Source of the DNA: Paenibacillus cellulositrophicus
Lineage (GTDB): Bacteria > Bacillota > Bacilli > Paenibacillales > Paenibacillaceae
Direction of reading: 5' to 3'
Length of the DNA: 64,000 nt
NCBI RefSeq assembly: GCF_009363095.1
Contig: NZ_CP045296.1
Coordinates: 186,001 to 250,000 of the forward strand
Under the pieces are notes generated by a model. The model saw only the letters and a list, made by a program, of their open reading frames with translations, did not search any database and was not told where the DNA came from. Made by a program: the position numbers and the translations under genes. The number at the start of each line of letters is the position of its first letter. Positions within the stretch are counted from its first letter, which is position 1. Shown piece after piece: positions 1-8,156 of this stretch.

Positions 1-199
1 TAGAGACGGCGGGGCAGGAAGTCATCCATGTACATAACGATTCATACAATGTTGCGCCTTTTCGGACTACGTAATTCCGAACTTTTCGGTTGCAGCTCGT
101 TTTCATGGATAGGACAAGCATATATTCATCGTCCGCGGCCATGTCACATGTCAAGGGTACCAATCCTGCTTCTAAATGAACCATTTCAGGAAAGGATGA
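1..199. other. Left edge, no gene recognised
   Basis: No convincing coding region lies before the first gene. A short open frame from position 28 has no ribosome site and no recognisable domain. The segment may be the downstream flank of a gene outside the window, and it should contain the promoter of the VOC gene. Confidence 0.4.
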
Positions 200-205
200 A
201 TGACG

Positions 206-601
206 ATGGCAAAGCACATGACTTACATTTTTTCTGAGGATGCCAGAGCGCAGGCTGAGTTTTATGTTCAGGCGCTCGGAGGAGAAATTGTATCGGTACA
301 GACCCATGGGGAATTGCCTCACGCTACGGAAGAATACAAAGATAAGGTGTTGCACTTGAGCCTGGTTGCCGCCGGCGTGAATATTCTAATGTCTGACGCG
401 GTATTCGAACCGCTGCAGCAAGGAACAGCGATCAACCTGGTACTGGAATTTGAACAGGAGCCGGAAGCGTATGCTGCATTTGAGAAACTGTCTGAAGGCG
501 GAACGGTTCGCGACCCGATCAAACCGGCTTTTTGGGGTTCTTTATTTGGCCAATTGGAAGATAAGTTTGGCATCCGCTGGATGATTACGACCGGATCTTA
601 A
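206..601 (+). CDS. VOC-family (PhnB/glyoxalase-like) protein
   Basis: A 131-residue cytosolic protein of the vicinal oxygen chelate fold, PhnB-like branch. The N-terminal pattern SEDARAQAEFY followed by a glycine-rich turn (ALGGEI), and the C-terminal WGSLFGQLEDKFGIRW, are typical of this group. Members are metal-binding or dioxygenase-like proteins of mostly unknown substrate. ATG 206 is preferred to ATG 200 because AGGAAAGG at 188-195 then has a normal spacing of ten bases. The gene is monocistronic, with a small hairpin and T-run downstream. Fold assignment is fairly sure; the reaction is not known. Confidence 0.8.
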   Translation: MAKHMTYIFSEDARAQAEFYVQALGGEIVSVQTHGELPHATEEYKDKVLHLSLVAAGVNILMSDAVFEPLQQGTAINLVLEFEQEPEAYAAFEKLSEGGTVRDPIKPAFWGSLFGQLEDKFGIRWMITTGS

Positions 602-672
602 CGTCGTTCTCCATAGCAGAGCCCGGCTAACTAACTATATCAGTTGAATTTGTAAGCAAACAGGGGCCTTCC

Positions 673-697
673 GGGATTCATGCGGAGATCCCTTTTT
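673..697 (+). terminator. Weak intrinsic terminator after the VOC gene
   Basis: A short stem (GGGAT at 673-677 against ATCCC at 688-692) is followed by five T residues. The stem is short, so the call is modest. Confidence 0.45.
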
Positions 698-785
698 GCA
701 ATGGAACAACTGGAGCTTGTAAAGTTAAATAACCATGATCCTGGTTGGCGCAAAGGGAAGGCGATTAGAAGGACCAGAAGAGATA

Positions 786-807
786 AAATGATTATCGAAC
801 ATCATTT
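786..807. promoter_or_regulatory. LacI-family operator, upstream copy
   Basis: A 22-bp element with half-sites AAATGAT (786-792) and ATCATTT (801-807) and CG at its centre. It matches the perfect palindrome at 2008-2029 at 18 of 22 positions. It lies upstream of the -35 box of the lacI-type gene, which suggests autoregulation or looping between the two sites. Confidence 0.65.
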
Positions 808-824
808 TTTGTTCTAAACCATCA

Positions 825-862
825 TGAAAGCGTTGACACGCGGGAAGCCGCGGAGTTACAAT
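825..862 (+). promoter_or_regulatory. Promoter of the LacI-type gene with overlapping cre site
   Basis: TTGACA (833-838) and TACAAT (857-862) are separated by 18 bp. TGAAAGCGTTGACA at 825-838 matches the CcpA catabolite-responsive element consensus TGWAARCGYTWNCW at all but one position and covers the -35 box. CcpA repression by preferred sugars is therefore likely. Confidence 0.7.
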
Positions 863-921
863 AAACCTGCCTGAAAGATCAAACGTCTTTCGTTCTGCAG
901 AATAAGACAAGAGGTATACTT

Positions 922-1977
922 ATGAAGGATCATAAAAGACTGACGTTAAAAGGAATCGCCCAGCAATTGGGCATCTCGGTCGCCACGCTGGACCGGGTCC
1001 TCAACAATCGCGGCAATGTGAAGCCGGAGACGTACCGGAAGGTTATGGAGAAGCTGGAGGAACTGGAATACACGCCGAACAAATCGGCGAGATTCCTGTC
1101 ACGGGGGACTGAAATTTCCTTTGCGATTGTGTTTCCGGAGCATCCGGATTATTTCTGGACACAGATTGAGCGCGGCATCCGCCTTGCGTATGAGGAGCTG
1201 CGGGATTACGGCCTGCGGATTGAAATTTTCAAATCGGAGAGCTACGACACGGAGAAGCAGAGACAGATCGTGCAGGAGATCGTGGACAGCGGTGCCTACG
1301 ACGCGCTGGCCTTGTCTCCCAACGACTCCCAGCAGATGGAGGATCCCATAGACCAGGCGATCGATAAAGGAATGGCGGTATGCACATTTAATAACGACGC
1401 GCCGCTCAGCAAGCGTCTGTTTTACGTTGGCTGCGACTATCGGATCGCCGGAAGACTCGCTGCGGACATGCTGTGCAAGCTGATCGGAAGCGGCGGACGG
1501 GCCGGACTGATTACATCGGATGCCAGCAGCCTGCCGTCGGCAACTACGTTTCAGATGCAGCAGAAAATTACCGGCTTCCGGGAAGTCATTGCCGAGCAGG
1601 GGAACATCGAAATGGCTCTGCCGCTGAAGCTGAAGCATGAGGAATACGATCATCAGGACCGCTTTGGCGAGTACTTCCGGCAGGTCGACGGCATTTATGT
1701 CACGAGTGCCAAGCTGCATGTCATTGCGCGCCATCTGGAAGAAGCGGGTCTTGGCGGAACCGTGGCTCTGATCGGCCATGACATGACGGAGGATATTTAT
1801 CAGGATCTGGACCGCGGCACGGTCACGGCGACGATCTGCCAGGACCCGGTAAACCAGGGCTATTTGGCGGTCAAGACGCTGTTTAACCATACGGCCAGCG
1901 GCGAGAAGGTGAATTTGCGGGAGAACATCTCCAAGCTGGAACTGGTTACGAGGGAGAATGCACGGTACTATATCTAA
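922..1977 (+). CDS. LacI-family transcriptional regulator of the alpha-xyloside operon
   Basis: A 351-residue DNA-binding regulator. Residues about 7-27 form the LacI-type helix-turn-helix (LKGIAQQLGISVATLDRVL), followed by a hinge and a type I periplasmic-binding-protein-like effector domain (about 60-340). It ends about 105 bp upstream of a sugar ABC importer and alpha-xylosidase operon in the same direction. Two matching CG-centred operators flank it, one before its own promoter and one over the downstream operon promoter. I infer that it represses the operon until an alpha-xyloside or derivative binds. The start has a weak but usable AAGAGG site. The effector is not known. Confidence 0.85.
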   Translation: MKDHKRLTLKGIAQQLGISVATLDRVLNNRGNVKPETYRKVMEKLEELEYTPNKSARFLSRGTEISFAIVFPEHPDYFWTQIERGIRLAYEELRDYGLRIEIFKSESYDTEKQRQIVQEIVDSGAYDALALSPNDSQQMEDPIDQAIDKGMAVCTFNNDAPLSKRLFYVGCDYRIAGRLAADMLCKLIGSGGRAGLITSDASSLPSATTFQMQQKITGFREVIAEQGNIEMALPLKLKHEEYDHQDRFGEYFRQVDGIYVTSAKLHVIARHLEEAGLGGTVALIGHDMTEDIYQDLDRGTVTATICQDPVNQGYLAVKTLFNHTASGEKVNLRENISKLELVTRENARYYI

Positions 1978-2007
1978 GGGTATAGGATGCCGGGCTTCTC
2001 ACGAGCG

Positions 2008-2044
2008 AAATGATGTACGTACATCATTTTCTGATTTTTATAAT
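2008..2044 (+). promoter_or_regulatory. LacI-family operator over the alpha-xyloside operon promoter
   Basis: Positions 2008-2029 are a perfect 22-bp palindrome with half-site AAATGATGTAC and CG at the centre, as in LacI/GalR operators. TATAAT lies at 2039-2044, so the operator covers the expected -35 region at about 2016-2021. A bound repressor would block polymerase. Confidence 0.75.
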
Positions 2045-2088
2045 CATTTAACCCAAATACTAGATCATTTCGTAAGGAGGACATGCTT

Positions 2089-3315
2089 ATGTGCGGCAAA
2101 ATGAAAGCACTCTTTCTCGCCTTTTCGCTGCTTACCCTGGCGCTGACCGCCTGCTCGGCAGGTTCCGGTACCGATTCGGGAAAAGTCACCTTGACCTGGT
2201 GGGATACGATGACGACGGACGGCAGCGTAACCGCGATCAACAATATCATCAGCGAATATGAGAAGGCCCATCCGAACGTGAAAATCAAACGCACATACGT
2301 ATCTTCTTCCGATATCAAGAACAAGCTTTTGCTTGGTTCGATCGGCAATCAGGGGCCGGATATCGTGTGGATCGACAGCGCAGACCATCAGACGTTCGCT
2401 GCTGCCGGCATTTTGGCCGACATCACCTCCGAGGTTAAAGCGTGGGGGCAGGCGGATCAATATTATGACGGACCATGGTCCTCCACGGTGTACGACGGCA
2501 AAAATTACGGCGTTCCGGTTGGAAGCAACAACCTAGCGCTGTTTTATAACGAAGAGTTGTTTGATGAAGCGGGCATCAAGCCGCCCACCAACTGGGATGA
2601 GCTGAAGGAAGACGCCAAGCTGCTCACCAAGAAAAATGTATACGGTTTCGCGGTCAGTGCGGTGAAGACGGAAGAAGGGACGTTTCAGTTTTTGCCGTTC
2701 CTCCTGCAGGCCGGCTCGGATGTTCCCGACTTTGATAGTCAGGGCACGCTCGATGCGGTAAACCTGTATGACTACATGGCCAAAAACAACTACATGTCCA
2801 AGGAAGTGATCACGCAGAAGCAATCCGACACCGCGACGCAGTTCGCCGCAGGCAAAGTAGCGATGATGGTGAACGGAACGTGGCAGATCCCGTTCCTGCA
2901 GAAGGAAGGCAAAGTCAATTGGGGCGTCGTGCCGCTGCCGAAGGGCAAAACGGGAGCGACCGTGCTCGGAGGAGAAAACTGGGCGATCTCTGCAGCCTCC
3001 AAGCATAAGGATGCTGCCTTTGACGTCATTCGTTTCGCCAACGAGCCGGACCGGCTGAAGAAGCTTCTGCAGACCAACGGCCGTCTGCCGAGCCGCAAAG
3101 ATTTGCTGCAGGACCCGTTCTGGCAGAAGGATCCGCAGATGAAGGTGTTTGCGGATGCGATGGAGGTGGCCAAGGCACGTGCCTATGGCCCGGATTATGC
3201 AGGAATTTCCGAAGCGATCCAGACGATGCTTCAGCAGGTACTGACCGGGCAGGCTTCTCCCGAGCAGGCCGTTCAAACGGCCGCCGGCAAGATCAAACCG
3301 CTTGCACCCCGATAA
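2089..3315 (+). CDS. Sugar ABC transporter substrate-binding lipoprotein
   Basis: A 408-residue extracellular binding protein of the MalE/UgpB-like family (SBP_bac_1). The signal peptide ends in a lipobox (LALTAC, Cys22), so the mature protein is lipid-anchored outside the membrane. The fold begins with VTLTWWDTM and contains the typical GKVAMMVNGTWQ and GGENWAIS segments. ATG 2089 is preferred over ATG 2083 because TAAGGAGG at 2073-2080 is then eight bases away. It is the first gene of a four-gene operon with two permeases and an alpha-xylosidase, so the ligand is probably an alpha-xylosyl oligosaccharide such as isoprimeverose. That ligand is inferred from context. Confidence 0.9.
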   Translation: MCGKMKALFLAFSLLTLALTACSAGSGTDSGKVTLTWWDTMTTDGSVTAINNIISEYEKAHPNVKIKRTYVSSSDIKNKLLLGSIGNQGPDIVWIDSADHQTFAAAGILADITSEVKAWGQADQYYDGPWSSTVYDGKNYGVPVGSNNLALFYNEELFDEAGIKPPTNWDELKEDAKLLTKKNVYGFAVSAVKTEEGTFQFLPFLLQAGSDVPDFDSQGTLDAVNLYDYMAKNNYMSKEVITQKQSDTATQFAAGKVAMMVNGTWQIPFLQKEGKVNWGVVPLPKGKTGATVLGGENWAISAASKHKDAAFDVIRFANEPDRLKKLLQTNGRLPSRKDLLQDPFWQKDPQMKVFADAMEVAKARAYGPDYAGISEAIQTMLQQVLTGQASPEQAVQTAAGKIKPLAPR

Positions 3316-3336
3316 TTGAGAAGGAGGAGGAACCAT

Positions 3337-4263
3337 ATGTCAGACCAATCCTATTCTGCGGCAGCGCCGAGAACGTCCAAGCGTTTAAGAAGTACAGCAT
3401 GGACCCGGTATCTGTTCGTTCTGCCCGTCATCCTGTTCCTGCTGGTGTTCATTATTTTCCCGATCGTGTACAACCTGATTCTCAGCTTTCAAAATGTGAC
3501 GGTATACAACTTTAAGGGGCATCATGCTTTTGCGGGTCTGGCGAGCTATATCAAGACATTCAAAGATCCGGTTTTTTACACCGCGCTTGGAAACTCGGTA
3601 TTGTTCACCGTTCTCAGTCTCGTATTTCAGTTCTCGATCGGCTTTGCGCTGGCCCTGTTCTTCAACCGCAGTTTCCCGGGCCGGGGCCTGATGCGCTCGC
3701 TCATGTTGCTCGCCTGGATGCTTCCAGTCGTCATCACGGCTTCAGTATTTCAATGGATGCTGAACGGGGACTACGGGGTCGTTAACTACATCCTGCAAAG
3801 CCTCGGGATCATTCACGAGCCGCACAGCTGGCTCAGCGAAAACGGTACGGCGCTGCTTTCCACGATCGTCGCCAATATCTGGGTCGGCATTCCGTTTAAC
3901 ATGATCATCCTGCTGTCCGGACTTCAAGGGCTGCCGGAGCAGCTGTACGAGGCGGCCAAGCTGGACGGTGCGGGGAAAATGCTGCAGTTCCGCCACATTA
4001 CGCTGCCGCTCATGCGACCGACGATACTGATTTTGCTCATGCTGGGGATCATCAACACGTTCAAGGTGTTTGACATGATCTTCATCATGACGGCGGGCGG
4101 TCCGGTAAACTCGTCGAACGTCCTGCCGATATACGCCTACCAGCTGTCCTTCACCAAGTTCCAGTTCAGCCAGGGCGCATCGGTATCCATGATCATGTTC
4201 GCGATTCTTACCGTGCTGGCCGTGATCTATCTCCGGATGTCCAGTAAGGAGGAGGCTGCATGA
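3337..4263 (+). CDS. Sugar ABC transporter permease, MalF type
   Basis: A 308-residue inner-membrane permease with six predicted membrane helices. The cytoplasmic EAA loop that contacts the ATPase reads LYEAAKLDGAG. ATG 3337 is chosen because AGGAGGAGG ends six bases upstream; the longer TTG-initiated frame would run through that site. Its stop overlaps the start of the next permease (ATGA), indicating translational coupling. No ATPase is encoded in the operon, so a shared MsmX-type ATPase elsewhere is expected, as for many Bacillus-group CUT1 importers. Confidence 0.9.
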   Translation: MSDQSYSAAAPRTSKRLRSTAWTRYLFVLPVILFLLVFIIFPIVYNLILSFQNVTVYNFKGHHAFAGLASYIKTFKDPVFYTALGNSVLFTVLSLVFQFSIGFALALFFNRSFPGRGLMRSLMLLAWMLPVVITASVFQWMLNGDYGVVNYILQSLGIIHEPHSWLSENGTALLSTIVANIWVGIPFNMIILLSGLQGLPEQLYEAAKLDGAGKMLQFRHITLPLMRPTILILLMLGIINTFKVFDMIFIMTAGGPVNSSNVLPIYAYQLSFTKFQFSQGASVSMIMFAILTVLAVIYLRMSSKEEAA

Positions 4264-5099
4264 TGAACCAGCGAGCTCAATGGAAGAGCGTCGGCATGAC
4301 TGTGATCGGTGCCTTCATCACCCTGCTGTTTTTGTTTCCCGTCTATTGGATGGTCAAAACGTCGATAACTCCTATTACGGACCTGTTCTCGTCACCGCCC
4401 CATTTTGGCGTGCTGAACGCAACCTTTACGGCTTACTATGACAACTTCATTCACAACACGGATATGCTCCGGTATATCGGCAACAGCCTTGTTATCGCCA
4501 TCGGGACGATGATCATGTCGCTGCTGTTCGCCACGCCCGCGGCGTATGCACTGGCGAGACTGGATCTGAAAGGCAAATCGCTGATCATGATTCTGCTGCT
4601 CGCGATCCAGATGCTGCCTGGCATTATGATGGCGATGCCGCTGTTCATCATGTTCTCGAAGGTTCATCTCGTGAACAGCTACTTCGGGCTCATCCTGGCG
4701 GACATGATCCATGCGCTGCCGTTTGCGGTCCTCGTCCTCCGGCCTTCGTTCATGGCACTGCCCAAAGGGCTGGAGGAAGCGGCGAAGATTGACGGCTGCA
4801 ACCAGTTTACGGCGTTCACGCGAATCATTCTGCCGCTCGTCGTGCCCGGCATGATGACAGTCGCGGTGTTCTGCTTCCTTTTCGGCTGGGGTGACTTCAT
4901 CTTTGGCCTGACCTTGACGACCGAGGACAGCGTACGTCCGCTGACGCTTGGACTGTACCGCTTTATCGGGCAGTACGGCACAGAGTGGAACAACCTGATG
5001 GCGGTCGCCACGCTGGCTGCGCTTCCGATCATTATCATTTTCATCGGCCTGCAGCGTTACGTCGTAGGCGGCATTACCGCCGGTTCCATGAAAGACTGA
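4260..5099 (+). CDS. Sugar ABC transporter permease, MalG type
   Basis: A 279-residue membrane permease, partner of the preceding MalF-type protein. Six membrane helices are visible, and the EAA loop reads LEEAAKIDGCN. The C-terminus RYVVGGITAGSMKD is the standard ending of MalG-like subunits. The start overlaps the previous stop by four bases and uses the AAGGAGGAGG site inside the upstream gene. Together the two proteins should form the membrane channel for the neighbouring binding protein. Confidence 0.92.
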   Translation: MMNQRAQWKSVGMTVIGAFITLLFLFPVYWMVKTSITPITDLFSSPPHFGVLNATFTAYYDNFIHNTDMLRYIGNSLVIAIGTMIMSLLFATPAAYALARLDLKGKSLIMILLLAIQMLPGIMMAMPLFIMFSKVHLVNSYFGLILADMIHALPFAVLVLRPSFMALPKGLEEAAKIDGCNQFTAFTRIILPLVVPGMMTVAVFCFLFGWGDFIFGLTLTTEDSVRPLTLGLYRFIGQYGTEWNNLMAVATLAALPIIIIFIGLQRYVVGGITAGSMKD

Positions 5100-5139
5100 C
5101 AATTTTAAATAGAAGATATAGATAGGAGAGAGACCCACT

Positions 5140-7461
5140 ATGAAATTTACAGACGGCTATTGGCATGTGCGGCAGGGGCTGCAGGTATTGTATCCGGTTG
5201 AGGTAAGGGATATTGAGACCGGGCAAGACGAAATGACGGTGTATGCGTCCACCAAAAAAATCGTTCACAAAGGCGATACGCTGAATACGACGCTGCTCAC
5301 GGTCCGTTATTCTTCCCCGATGGAGAACGTCATCTGCGTGGAATACATCCATCATGACGGCATGGACGACAAGGGCCCGGCCTTCCAAATCTACAAGCAG
5401 CCGGACCTGAAAGTCCAGGTCGAGAAGCGCGGCAGCGCCGTTACACTCACCAGCGGCAAGCTGACCGCCACCGTTCGCCCGGACGAGGGGTGGAACGTCG
5501 CGTATGCTTATGACGGACGCCGCCTCACCGGCACCGGCTATAAAGGCCCGGCTTACATTAAATCCTCCGAATCGGCGGATGTATATATGAGGGAACAGCT
5601 GGACCTGGGGGTCGGCGAATATGTGTACGGGCTTGGGGAACGGTTTACGCCTTTTGTGAAAAACGGTCAGGTTGTGGATCTATGGAACGAAGACGGGGGG
5701 ACCAGCAGTGAGCAGGCCTACAAGAACATTCCGTTCTACGTGTCCAGTGAAGGATACGGCGTGTTCGTGGATCATCCGGAGCGCGTTTCTTATGAAGTCG
5801 GCTCTGAGAACGTCTCGAAGGTGCAGTTCAGCGTTCCAGGCGAAAAGCTGAAGTATTACATCATCGGCGGATCCAATCTGAAAGAGGTTCTGCAAAACTA
5901 TACGGCATTGACCGGGAAACCGGCACTTCCGCCTGCCTGGTCTTTCGGCCTGTGGCTGACGACCTCGTTTACGACCAGCTATGACGAGGAAACGGTCAAC
6001 AGTTTTGTGGACGGCATGCTCGAGCGGGACATTCCGCTGCATGTGTTCCATTTTGACTGCTTCTGGATGAAGGAGTTCCAGTGGTGCGATTTCAAATGGG
6101 ATCCCGACGTGTTCCCGGACCCGCAGGGAATGCTGCGGCGGCTGAAAGACAAAGGCCTTCATATCTGCGTCTGGATCAACCCGTACATCGGGCAGAAGTC
6201 GTACCTGTTCAAGGAAGCCAAGGAGAACGGCTATCTGGTGAAAAATCCGGACGGCAGCGTCTGGCAGTGGGACCGGTGGCAGTCCGGCATGGGGCTTGTG
6301 GATTTTACTAATCCGGAGGCGGTCCGGTGGTACCAGGGCAAGCTGAAGGAGCTGCTCGACATGGGCGTCGACAGCTTCAAAACCGATTTCGGCGAGCGGA
6401 TTCCGACGAACGTCGTTTATTACGACGGCTCGGATCCGGTGAAAATGCACAACTACTACACGTTCCTGTACAACAAAACGGTATTTGAGGTGCTGGAGGA
6501 GACGCTCGGTAAAAATGAAGCGGCGGTGTTCGCCCGTTCCGCCACGGCCGGCGGCCAGCAGTTCCCGGTGCATTGGGGCGGCGACTGCTCCGCCTCATAC
6601 GCATCGATGGCCGAATCGCTTCGCGGCGGCTTGTCCTTGTCGCTCAGCGGCTTCGGGTTCTGGAGCCACGATATCAGCGGCTTTGAAAGTACGGCCACGC
6701 CGGATCTATATAAGCGCTGGACCGCTTTCGGGATGTTGTCCACGCACAGCCGGCTGCACGGGAACCAGTCGTACCGGGTGCCTTGGCTCTTCGACGAGGA
6801 AGCTGTTGACGTATTGCGCTATTTTACCAAGCTGAAATGCACGCTGATGCCATACCTGTTCCGTTCCGCCGTGCAGACTGCTGCAACAGGGGTGCCCGTC
6901 ATGCGGGCCATGGTGCTGGAGTTCCCCGAAGATCCGAACTGCCATGTGCTGGACCGCCAGTATATGCTCGGGGATTCGCTTCTCGTCGCACCGGTCATGA
7001 ACGACCAGGGCCTGGCACGGTACTATGTACCGGAGGGACGCTGGACCGATTTCGTAACCGGAGAGAATGTGGAGGGTGGCCGGTGGATCAGCCGGCAGGT
7101 CGACTACTTTACAGTTCCGCTATTGGCGCGGGCCGGAAGCATCATTCCGGTCGGAGACAATGACCAGCGTCCGGATTACGACTACGCGGACGGCGTGATC
7201 CTTCACGCCTTTGAACTTGCGGATGGGACGGAAACGACAAGCGTCGTGAACGGGACGAACGGCAAGGAGGAACTGAAAGTAACGGTAACCAGGAACGGGG
7301 AGCGCATTGATGTCCAGGCGGAAGGAACGAAGCAGTGGAAGCTGCTTCTGCGCGGCATAAGCCAGATCGCTCAAATCGAAGGCGCCGAATCCGCCGTGAC
7401 CGAGCAGGGGGTGCTTTTGACGCCACAAGCAGGCGTTAAGCAGATATCGATTCAATTGTAA
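5140..7461 (+). CDS. yicI: Alpha-xylosidase, GH31 (YicI type)
   Basis: A 773-residue GH31 glycosidase that is collinear with E. coli YicI (772 residues) over its full length. It hydrolyses non-reducing alpha-1,6-xylosyl residues, for example of isoprimeverose. The nucleophile is Asp416 in KTDFGERIP and the acid/base is Asp482 in HWGGD; both numbers equal those of YicI. The segment HVFHFDCFWMKEFQWCDF, which carries YicI specificity residues, is also retained. No signal peptide is present, so the enzyme acts on imported sugar in the cytoplasm. It is the last gene of the LacI-controlled uptake operon, 40 bp after the permease, and is followed by a terminator. Identification is very secure. Confidence 0.96.
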   Translation: MKFTDGYWHVRQGLQVLYPVEVRDIETGQDEMTVYASTKKIVHKGDTLNTTLLTVRYSSPMENVICVEYIHHDGMDDKGPAFQIYKQPDLKVQVEKRGSAVTLTSGKLTATVRPDEGWNVAYAYDGRRLTGTGYKGPAYIKSSESADVYMREQLDLGVGEYVYGLGERFTPFVKNGQVVDLWNEDGGTSSEQAYKNIPFYVSSEGYGVFVDHPERVSYEVGSENVSKVQFSVPGEKLKYYIIGGSNLKEVLQNYTALTGKPALPPAWSFGLWLTTSFTTSYDEETVNSFVDGMLERDIPLHVFHFDCFWMKEFQWCDFKWDPDVFPDPQGMLRRLKDKGLHICVWINPYIGQKSYLFKEAKENGYLVKNPDGSVWQWDRWQSGMGLVDFTNPEAVRWYQGKLKELLDMGVDSFKTDFGERIPTNVVYYDGSDPVKMHNYYTFLYNKTVFEVLEETLGKNEAAVFARSATAGGQQFPVHWGGDCSASYASMAESLRGGLSLSLSGFGFWSHDISGFESTATPDLYKRWTAFGMLSTHSRLHGNQSYRVPWLFDEEAVDVLRYFTKLKCTLMPYLFRSAVQTAATGVPVMRAMVLEFPEDPNCHVLDRQYMLGDSLLVAPVMNDQGLARYYVPEGRWTDFVTGENVEGGRWISRQVDYFTVPLLARAGSIIPVGDNDQRPDYDYADGVILHAFELADGTETTSVVNGTNGKEELKVTVTRNGERIDVQAEGTKQWKLLLRGISQIAQIEGAESAVTEQGVLLTPQAGVKQISIQL

Positions 7462-7502
7462 TGGGCATTGTCTTAAGCAAACAGGAACTATAGCGATACT
7501 GA

Positions 7503-7564
7503 CGTCAGGCTCCCGAATACTGCCTTTGGCCGGTTTTTCGGGAGTTTTGACGTTTACTTTTTTT
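7503..7564 (+). terminator. Terminator of the alpha-xyloside operon
   Basis: CTCCCGAA at 7510-7517 pairs with TTCGGGAG at 7537-7544, extended by CGTCA against TGACG. A T-rich tract follows to 7564. Confidence 0.65.
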
Positions 7565-7860
7565 ACATTGAACTTTCTTCTATAATGGCGCGATGCGTCT
7601 CTTTAACGTTAATTTTCTTAAGTTTATTCTATCTACTTATAACGTTAACGCTTACGTCAACTGTGACGCCAACCTTTGGAAAAAGAGCGAATCAGCAACC
7701 GCTAATATCCATATTACAACATGTGAAAAATTCACAATAGAAAACCAAAAAAATCCGCACTTATCTCCAACCTGCAAACCCATCTTATCGTACAACCTAG
7801 ACACTACTCACTTGTCACAAGGTAGGTCTGTCCACTCCGCCAGACCACCTCTCTGCGGCC
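7565..7860 (+). other. AT-rich gene-free region with TAACGTTAA repeats
   Basis: No plausible protein lies here; the one open frame across it (7593-7940) has no ribosome site and no family resemblance. TATAAT occurs at 7581-7586. The palindromic nonamer TAACGTTAA occurs at 7604-7612 and 7640-7648. The composition is more AT-rich than the neighbouring genes. It could be an untranslated leader or a control region. Confidence 0.4.
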
Positions 7861-7864
7861 ATAG

Positions 7865-7894
7865 TTGCTTCAGACGAACTTTTCAGGATATAAT
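7865..7894 (+). promoter_or_regulatory. Promoter of the short leader ORF
   Basis: TTGCTT (7865-7870) and a perfect TATAAT (7889-7894) are 18 bp apart. Transcription would start near 7901, about 30 bases before the start of a 19-codon ORF. Confidence 0.55.
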
Positions 7895-7932
7895 CTGCTT
7901 GGTAAAAAACGGATTTCAAAGGAGGATCCCTG

Positions 7933-7992
7933 GTGTTTAAGCGGTGCATACATTCCATTATTGAGAAAACGGCATATGGCAGGAAGCGTTGA
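7933..7992 (+). CDS. Candidate 19-residue leader peptide
   Basis: A GTG-initiated ORF of 19 codons is preceded by a perfect Shine-Dalgarno AAAGGAGG (7918-7925) at seven bases. It encodes a basic peptide beginning VFKRCIHSIIEK and ending GRKR. Its TGA overlaps the first base of an intrinsic terminator hairpin. A sigma-A-like promoter lies just upstream. The unit of promoter, strong ribosome site, very short ORF and terminator is the usual form of a ribosome-mediated attenuator. The next genes are a UMP-kinase paralogue and a drug-efflux pump. I do not recognise the peptide, and it could also be an independent small protein. Confidence 0.5.
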   Translation: MFKRCIHSIIEKTAYGRKR

Positions 7993-8027
7993 ACACTAAG
8001 GCATAAACGGCTTTAGTGTTTTCTTTT
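7992..8027 (+). terminator. Intrinsic terminator overlapping the leader ORF stop
   Basis: AACACTAA (7992-7999) pairs with TTAGTGTT (8013-8020), followed by TTCTTTTT. It would end transcription about 130 bases before the UMP-kinase paralogue unless it is bypassed. Confidence 0.7.
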
Positions 8028-8156
8028 TGGACTTCTGATTAGCGGTGTTGGCTGAAGGAATTTGGATGTTTCGAAATCAATACTGGGGAAGCGTATTTAT
8101 CTAGGTGGGCGTATCACGATAGTCATTTTTTCGGAACCGAAAGGAGTGTTTGATCC

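Noticed and set aside
28-237. 69-codon open frame at the left edge
   Set aside because: It has no ribosome site, has a cysteine- and histidine-rich composition with no family resemblance, and overlaps the well-supported VOC gene in another frame.
1099-1890. Long minus-strand open frame opposite the LacI gene, and similar ones opposite other genes
   Set aside because: They arise from the codon bias of the true genes on the other strand, lack ribosome sites, and encode low-complexity Arg/His/Gln-rich products.
7593-7940. 115-codon open frame in the AT-rich gap
   Set aside because: There is no ribosome site, and the composition looks translated from noncoding DNA. It also crosses a good promoter and runs out of frame into the short leader ORF unit.
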